In this document: positions 59,532-64,000 of the stretch, piece by piece
Layout of the letters: each line of letters begins with the position of its first letter
Numbering within the stretch: position 1 is the stretch's first letter
The notes under the pieces: generated by a model
Told to the model about the DNA's origin: nothing
The model's database searches: none
The model's input: only the letters and a program-made list of their open reading frames with translations
Program-made: the position numbers and the translations under genes
Source: DATFVJ01 sp035517695
GTDB lineage: Bacteria > Actinomycetota > Actinomycetes > Streptosporangiales > Streptosporangiaceae
DNA length: 64,000 nucleotides
NCBI GenBank assembly: GCA_035517695.1
Contig: DATIYI010000146.1
Coordinates: forward strand, 1 to 64,000
Reading direction: 5' to 3'

Positions 59532-62500
59532 CTACAAGCCTGGCAGCTCAGGAAAGGGGTCGCCGGTCTCGAGGTCCAGGTCGGCCTCGGCGAGCAGCCG
59601 GGCAGCCGCGGCGGGGTCGCGCAGCAGGGCGGCGAGCAGATGCCGAGCCGACCACCTGCCCGACGCCCACGCCAGCGCGCAGGCGAGGCCGCCCGGCCCA
59701 GCGGCGTGCACGGCGCCGGAGGTGTAGCGCCATGGCACAAGAACGCCGTCCACAACGAGCCGGTCATGTGCGTAGTAGGTCGTGGGCGCGTCAGGCAGCA
59801 CGGCGCGCGCGATCGCGGGGACCAGCCGGGATGCTGGAGACGACTCGACCCTGCCCACGACCTCCTCCGAGACCAGCGGCAGGTCCAGCAGGTCAGCGAG
59901 CCGAACTGCCCGATCGTAGGGTGCCAGCACGAGGGGCTGCGCAGCCACAAGCGGCCACAGGTCCGCGGCATCGAGAACCAGTGCATCCTCGGCGTCGGCC
60001 ACGACAATCTCGTCCCCGCACACCACGCGTACCCGGTCCGGCGGTACGGCCTCATCGACGGCCGCGAGCGCCGCCCACAGCGCGCGCAACTGTGCCCGCG
60101 TCACCGGCCGCCCGGAGTCGGCCAGCCGGTCCAGCAACTCCTCCGGGCCGCCCGGCTCTGCGAGCAGCTCGGCGAGTGAGGTGCGTACGCCAAGCGCGCG
60201 GGCGACCGCCGGGTCCGCTGGCAGGGTGGCCTCGTCGTACAGGCCCGCGAGCAGCGGGTCCGTGCCGGCCACGCGTACGTCGGTGGGGCGCCGGCCAACG
60301 AGGACCCGATGGCGGCGGAGCCACCAGGCCGTGTAGCAGGGCACATCCGCGTGGCGGCCGTCCGCGAGCAGCACCCGGGTGGGCTCGACGAGCCCTGCCC
60401 GCAAGGCCGGCGCGGCGAGCAGCTCCAGTGCCCGCGGCCAACGCGCCGGGTCGACGAACTCGAGGTCTCGCACGGCCAGCACCTCCGCCGCCACTGGCGG
60501 AACGTCACCGCCGGGCAGCCGCGCACGTGTGTCGTCCGCCCACTCCTGCGCCCCGTCCAGGTCGAGGTCGGGCGCATCAAGGGCAACGTCCTGCGCCGCC
60601 AGCAGGCTGAATGACGACAGCACGCCGACTGCCTCGAGCGTCGCAGCGTCGAAACGCTTGAGTATTGCCGGGTCGACGGTGCCGAACGGCGTATCCGCGG
60701 CGACCACCTCGGCCAGCGGCCCCCCGGGGAGCAGCAGCTCGCCCGCCGCGTACCAGTCGCCGTCGGCGCCCTGCAGCGCCAGATCCGCGAGCCAGGGCTG
60801 CTCCCCGGGCCGCAGGTGCGCGGCGGCGACGAGGCTGAGCACCGCGCCGGCGACCGGGCCGGGATCCTCATCGTCGTAGGAGGCCGCGACCGCTGCGCGC
60901 ACGGCCGGATCGGCGAGGACACCCCGCGGTGTCGCCGGGGCCGCGCCCAGCCGGGCAAGCAACGGGTGCACCGCGCCGGGATGCACGACGCGCAGGCCGA
61001 GTAGCGACAGCCGGCCGGGGTCTTCGAGATCTGGCCCTGGTAGCAGCAGCCCGCGAGGCCCCCGCACCAGGCGCCCGTCAGCGAGCGGCACCGGCAGCGC
61101 CCCAAGCTCGCCAAGCTCGCCGGGCTCTGCGGCGGCCAGCGCGTCGTACAGCCGCCACCACCAGGCCGGGTCGCGGTCGAGCGAGGCGAGCATGTCGGCG
61201 AGTTCGGCCAGCCGGAGCCGCCGGACGCCGAGGACCGCGTAGGCGGGATGCCGGGCCGGCCACCCGACCAGGCCGGGCAGCACCGGCGCCAGGCAGCCGG
61301 GGAGGCCGGGAGGAGTTGCGTCCAGGATGACCGCGTCACGCGGCCGGATCCGCGGGCCAGCACGTTCGGCGGCGGGGAGGAACGCCGTCTCGCCCAGGCG
61401 CGCCAGGATCGCACGACGCAATTGCGCGTCCAGCTCGCCCTGGGCGACCGGGCCCGGGACCAGATCGAGCAGTCCCGTTCCTGGAGCGAGACTGGGCAGC
61501 AGACGAGCGTAGACCTCGGCGGCCTGATCGAGAAGGAAGTCTGTGAGCGGGCATGGCGCGACGTGGCGGCGGTCGGGGCTGAGCGGGAACGAGGCAAGCA
61601 GCAGCGCCGGGAGGCCAAGCGGTTCGCTGGTCGGCGTAGGCGCGTGCGCGACAGCGCTGACCCCCGCTGGCAGGCGGCCGGCCGGCGCGCCGCCGTTCTC
61701 GCCGCCTTTCTCGCTGCTCAGCGTGACAGGCACCGCCCAGCGCACCGACCACGACGGGCGCGCACGCTCCTCGGCCGGGCGGCCGGCGAGGAGCCGGGGA
61801 TCGGCCCGGCCGCCCGCAGTCGCCGTGCGCCACCTGTTGGCGGCGCCGTCGACGGTGATCGTGACGCCGTCGCCATCGTGCGCCGCGGTGAGCGTACGCG
61901 TCGCGCCGTCGACCTCGATCTCGATGGTGGCGAGAGCGGGCAGCGCGAGCAGGAGCGCGGGCCCTGTCTCCGCGAGCAGCCGATTGACGAGCCGGTCGGC
62001 GGCCTCGTCCCGCAGGAGCAGCGTGACCGCCGTCGCGAAGCCTTCGGGGGGCGCGCCGTCCGCGGGAAACGGCAGCCGCAGCACGGGCAGGTGCCCCGAT
62101 CTCGCGGTGAGCTCGGCGGCCAGCTCGGGAGTTCGCCGGACGAGATCGCCGGCGGCGCTGCGCGACCAGCTCACCGCGCCGGTGATCGAGGAGATACGAA
62201 GCTCATCACTGACCGCGACCGCAGCGGCGAAACCCACACCGAACCTGCCGACCGCTGTCTCGGGCGCGGTGCCGTCCGCGCCGGACCCGCGCTTGCTTGA
62301 CGCTCGCAGCGTGGACAGCGCCGCGACGCCCGCCGCGTCCAGCGGCGCGCCTGTGTTCGCGGCCACGAGTGTCCTCGTGCGCAACATCAGCCGCAGCCGG
62401 CCTGCCACTCCCCCGCGCGACGCCGCGTCGGCCGCGTTCTGCGCCAGCTCCACGACAACGCGGTCCCGGTAGCCGCCGAGCGCGTAGTCCTCCTCCGCGT

Positions 62501-62600
62501 TGGCGTCCTCACGGAACCGCGCGGGCGACGCCGCCCAGGCGCCCAGCACCCGGCGGCGCAGCTCTTCGGTATCGAACGGGTCCGACAGGCTGGCCTGCAC
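59532..62600 (-). CDS. Large sacsin/Hsp90-like ATPase domain protein
   Basis: A 1022-residue protein. The N-terminal 250 residues form a GHKL ATPase domain of the sacsin N-terminal type: VVVELAQNAADAASRGG near residues 47-63 (N-box), ANTGAPLDAAGVAALSTLRA (81-100) and GRFGVGFAAAVAVSDELRI near 118-136. The remaining 770 residues are Leu/Ala/Asp-rich without a recognised enzyme signature. Actinobacteria carry one such protein of about 1000 residues; it may act as a chaperone or scaffold. ATG 62600 is followed upstream by a 13/15-bp repeat array. Confidence 0.85.
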   Translation of the reverse strand: MQASLSDPFDTEELRRRVLGAWAASPARFREDANAEEDYALGGYRDRVVVELAQNAADAASRGGVAGRLRLMLRTRTLVAANTGAPLDAAGVAALSTLRASSKRGSGADGTAPETAVGRFGVGFAAAVAVSDELRISSITGAVSWSRSAAGDLVRRTPELAAELTARSGHLPVLRLPFPADGAPPEGFATAVTLLLRDEAADRLVNRLLAETGPALLLALPALATIEIEVDGATRTLTAAHDGDGVTITVDGAANRWRTATAGGRADPRLLAGRPAEERARPSWSVRWAVPVTLSSEKGGENGGAPAGRLPAGVSAVAHAPTPTSEPLGLPALLLASFPLSPDRRHVAPCPLTDFLLDQAAEVYARLLPSLAPGTGLLDLVPGPVAQGELDAQLRRAILARLGETAFLPAAERAGPRIRPRDAVILDATPPGLPGCLAPVLPGLVGWPARHPAYAVLGVRRLRLAELADMLASLDRDPAWWWRLYDALAAAEPGELGELGALPVPLADGRLVRGPRGLLLPGPDLEDPGRLSLLGLRVVHPGAVHPLLARLGAAPATPRGVLADPAVRAAVAASYDDEDPGPVAGAVLSLVAAAHLRPGEQPWLADLALQGADGDWYAAGELLLPGGPLAEVVAADTPFGTVDPAILKRFDAATLEAVGVLSSFSLLAAQDVALDAPDLDLDGAQEWADDTRARLPGGDVPPVAAEVLAVRDLEFVDPARWPRALELLAAPALRAGLVEPTRVLLADGRHADVPCYTAWWLRRHRVLVGRRPTDVRVAGTDPLLAGLYDEATLPADPAVARALGVRTSLAELLAEPGGPEELLDRLADSGRPVTRAQLRALWAALAAVDEAVPPDRVRVVCGDEIVVADAEDALVLDAADLWPLVAAQPLVLAPYDRAVRLADLLDLPLVSEEVVGRVESSPASRLVPAIARAVLPDAPTTYYAHDRLVVDGVLVPWRYTSGAVHAAGPGGLACALAWASGRWSARHLLAALLRDPAAAARLLAEADLDLETGDPFPELPGL

Positions 62601-62680
62601 AGCGTGGATCCCCTCTCCTTCACGGTGTCGGCATATCCGGCTCGCTCACCCCTGTGCTCGCACGTCCGCGTGCTCGCCAG

Positions 62681-62915
62681 GCTTCTGCTCGCCGCTTCTG
62701 CTTGCCAGGCTTCTGCTCGCCAGGCTTCTGCTCGCCGCTTCTGCTCGCCGCTTCTGCTCGCCAGGCTTCTGCTCGCCGCTTCTGCTCGCCGCTTCTGCTC
62801 GCCGCTTCTGCTCGCCGCTTCTGCTCGCCGCTTCTGCTCGCCAGGCTTCTGCTCGCCAGGCTTCTGCTCGCCGCTTCTGCTCGCCAGGCTTCTGCTCGCC
62901 AGGCTTCTGGTCGCA
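62681..62915 (+). repeat. 13/15-bp tandem repeat, 17 copies
   Basis: GCTTCTGCTCGCC starts at 62681, 62694, 62709, 62724, 62737, 62750, 62765, 62778, 62791, 62804, 62817, 62830, 62845, 62860, 62873, 62888 and 62903. The step is 13 nt, or 15 nt where AG precedes the unit. The third copy is preceded by CTTGCC instead of CTCGCC, and the last copy ends GGTCGC. The array lies 80 nt upstream of the sacsin-like start, on its promoter side. All frames are open through it, so the proteins it appears to encode are not supported. Confidence 0.92.
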
Positions 62916-63049
62916 GACCCGACCATATTCCGGCGGCGTAACGCACGCCGCCGGTGGCCTGCCCGGCCAGCGCGTGGGCGTCACGTGTCCGGCCCGCGCG
63001 CTCTGCCCGTTCGTGCGGACGATACGCAGGTCTCGGCCAGCAACGGTGG

Positions 63050-63510
63050 CATCTGCGCCCGGCGGGACCGAACAAGTTGACCGAGGACCTCCCGCTGGCC
63101 GCGACACCGTCAAGGGCCGGACCCGGGCGGCCATGACCGGGGAACTGCTGGCCGGCGCCCCTGCCGGCCGGGTCCGCATCGCCATCGGGCGGGCCTCGGA
63201 CTTCTTCGGCGCCGGAGTCACCGGGGAGTCAACGCTCGGCGAGCGGGTCTTCGGTAACGCCGTGGCCGGGCGGCGCGCCGACTTCCTCGGCAACCCTGAT
63301 CTGCCGCAAACCTGCAGTTGTGTTCCCGACATTGCCGCGACGCCCGCGCCGCCGGCCAGGTGCGGCACCTGCCCGGCCCGCAGACGGTGACGACCCGGTG
63401 GGGCACCCCGTCGCCATCCGCTCGGTGCCGAAGCTCGCCCTTCGCGCGCTCGGACTGGTCAACCCGACGATCCGGGCGCTGCCCGAAGTGGCCTACCAGT
63501 TCAGGCTGCC
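63050..63510 (+). pseudogene. NAD-dependent epimerase/dehydratase, decayed
   Basis: Colinear pieces of an extended-SDR (epimerase) protein occur in several frames: AGPNKLTEDLPLAAT, then RTRAAMTGELLAGAPAGRVR, IAIGRASDFFGAGVTGESTL, FLGNPDLPQTCSCVPDIAA, then AGQVRHLPGPQTVTTR, then GHPVAIRSVPKLALRALGLV and NPTIRALPEVAYQFRLP. At least three frameshifts and a deletion are required. The nucleotide-binding N-terminus is missing, presumably replaced by the repeat array side. It represents a lost enzyme. Confidence 0.75.
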
Positions 63511-63606
63511 TTCGCCGCCTTGTGGCTGCGCGGGCATCAGGTCTGCTCGCTCGCCAAGCCCGGACCTTATCGCCGCCAAAGGCCCGATGATCATGCGTAG
63601 GGCGCG

Positions 63607-63816
63607 GTGGCCGCGGACTTCACAGCGAGGGCGTCAATGCGGCCGGCGGATGTGCCGCTGACGCTCACGCCCGGCGGCGGTCACACCATGCCGACGTGGC
63701 GGGCGGAGGTCTCGCCGATGCTCGAATGGATGACCCATATTCTGGCTCAGGCCGCCCAGCAGGAACCGGTGGCACGATCACGGCCCGCCACGGACGTGGC
63801 GGAGCGGCGGCGCTGA
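63607..63816 (+). pseudogene. C-terminal remnant of an alpha/beta hydrolase (esterase)
   Basis: The frame reads ADVPLTLTPGGGHTMPTWRA and EVSPMLEWMTHILAQAA, which matches the final strand and helix of esterase-type alpha/beta hydrolases; GGGHT contains the catalytic histidine. Nothing upstream encodes the rest of the fold, so only the last 60 residues are left. It follows directly on the epimerase pseudogene. Confidence 0.55.
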
Positions 63817-63873
63817 GACGGTCGGGCAAGCCCGCACCCGCGGGCATCACCGCGCCCCCGTGTGGGGCGGCCG

Positions 63874-64000
63874 TCATCTGAAGAAGTGCGTGCTGGGCCG
63901 GGGGAGCCGGTCGCCGTCGACGATCACGTCTACCTTCTCGTTGTAAAAGGCGATCAGGCCGGCGATCGGCAGCAGCGCGCGGGTGGGAAAGTCGTAGGCC
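63874..64000 (-). CDS. DUF427 domain protein, C-terminal part
   Basis: The right edge encodes, on the minus strand, AYDFPTRALLPIAGLIAFYN and EKVDVIVDGDRLPRPSTHFF ending at TGA 63874-63876. The pattern IAGLIAFYNEKVDxxVDG is characteristic of the DUF427 beta-barrel family, proteins of unknown function common in actinobacteria. The start lies outside the window. Confidence 0.72.
   Translation of the reverse strand, partial: AYDFPTRALLPIAGLIAFYNEKVDVIVDGDRLPRPSTHFFR

Noticed and set aside
59171..60610. 479-codon plus-strand frame opposite the sacsin-like gene
   Set aside because: Antisense, low complexity Arg/Pro/Ala; the opposite strand has a conserved ATPase domain.
62681..62915. CRISPR array
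   Set aside because: Units are 13-15 bp and contiguous with no unique spacers and no cas genes.
62387..62926. Repetitive EQKPGEQKRRAEA-type proteins from the 13/15-bp array
   Set aside because: All frames are open through the array, none has a convincing start or homologue.
1..64000. tRNA or rRNA genes
   Set aside because: No cloverleaf with TTCRA arm or rRNA-like conserved stretch was recognised by eye; a tRNAscan and rRNA model search would settle it.

Overview
This window comes from a very GC-rich actinobacterial chromosome. The coding sequences use almost only G or C at third positions and have many GTG starts. Typical actinobacterial families are present: a WhiB7-type regulator, the sensor kinase and roadblock pair of a conservon, a CtpI-type giant P-type ATPase, a WS/DGAT acyltransferase, an F420-type PPOX protein, an MpaB/DUF2236 protein, DUF2252 and a sacsin-like ATPase. 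I cannot name the genus. No rRNA, tRNA or CRISPR array was recognised.

Layout. Positions 1-3.8 kb hold an IS66 transposase remnant, then a nitrate/nitrite-sensing histidine kinase followed by a broken roadblock gene. From 3.8 to 11.8 kb a GH15 glycosidase and a 1784-residue P-type ATPase are divergent from a small membrane protein, with a perfect palindrome between them. From 11.8 to 18.5 kb are an MFS transporter preceded by the stub of another, a decayed DUF389 gene, a cyclase-family hydrolase, ornithine carbamoyltransferase and an HtrA-like lipoprotein protease. From 18.5 to 24 kb runs the clearest functional unit: cydA-cydB-G6PDH-like-NDH-2, that is bd oxidase plus an NADH dehydrogenase that can feed it and an NADPH-producing enzyme. 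From 24 to 45.5 kb are small stress-type membrane proteins, an ion channel, a PTH2-domain protein, two SDR/hydrolase genes, a succinate/acetate CoA-transferase, an ABC drug-type exporter, a WS/DGAT, methyltransferases, an acetyltransferase, a Bax-inhibitor protein and MpaB. From 45.7 to 51.5 kb are an S51-like/CysRS-tail fusion, whiB7, and a 3-hydroxybenzoate to gentisate to maleylpyruvate gene set. From 51.5 to 64 kb are membrane/DUF proteins, DUF2252, exonuclease III, an EmrB/QacA exporter, the sacsin-like ATPase and a decayed right flank ending in a partial DUF427 gene.

Two features set the window apart. First, at least a dozen genes are broken: frameshifted, internally deleted, or reduced to one recognisable motif. 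They lie between large, fully intact genes, which suggests real gene decay rather than uniformly poor sequence. Second, short tandem repeats are common both between genes (13/15 bp x17, about 85 bp x4, 21 bp x3, 8 bp x5) and inside genes, where they add in-frame repeat peptides to the ATPase, the ion channel and an SDR. The best candidates for a closer look are the ATPase with a dead N-terminal P-type ATPase half, the S51/CysRS fusion, the CTG-started cydB, the G6PDH-like enzyme in the respiratory operon, and the repeat array upstream of the sacsin-like gene. I did not find a convincing new multi-gene system.
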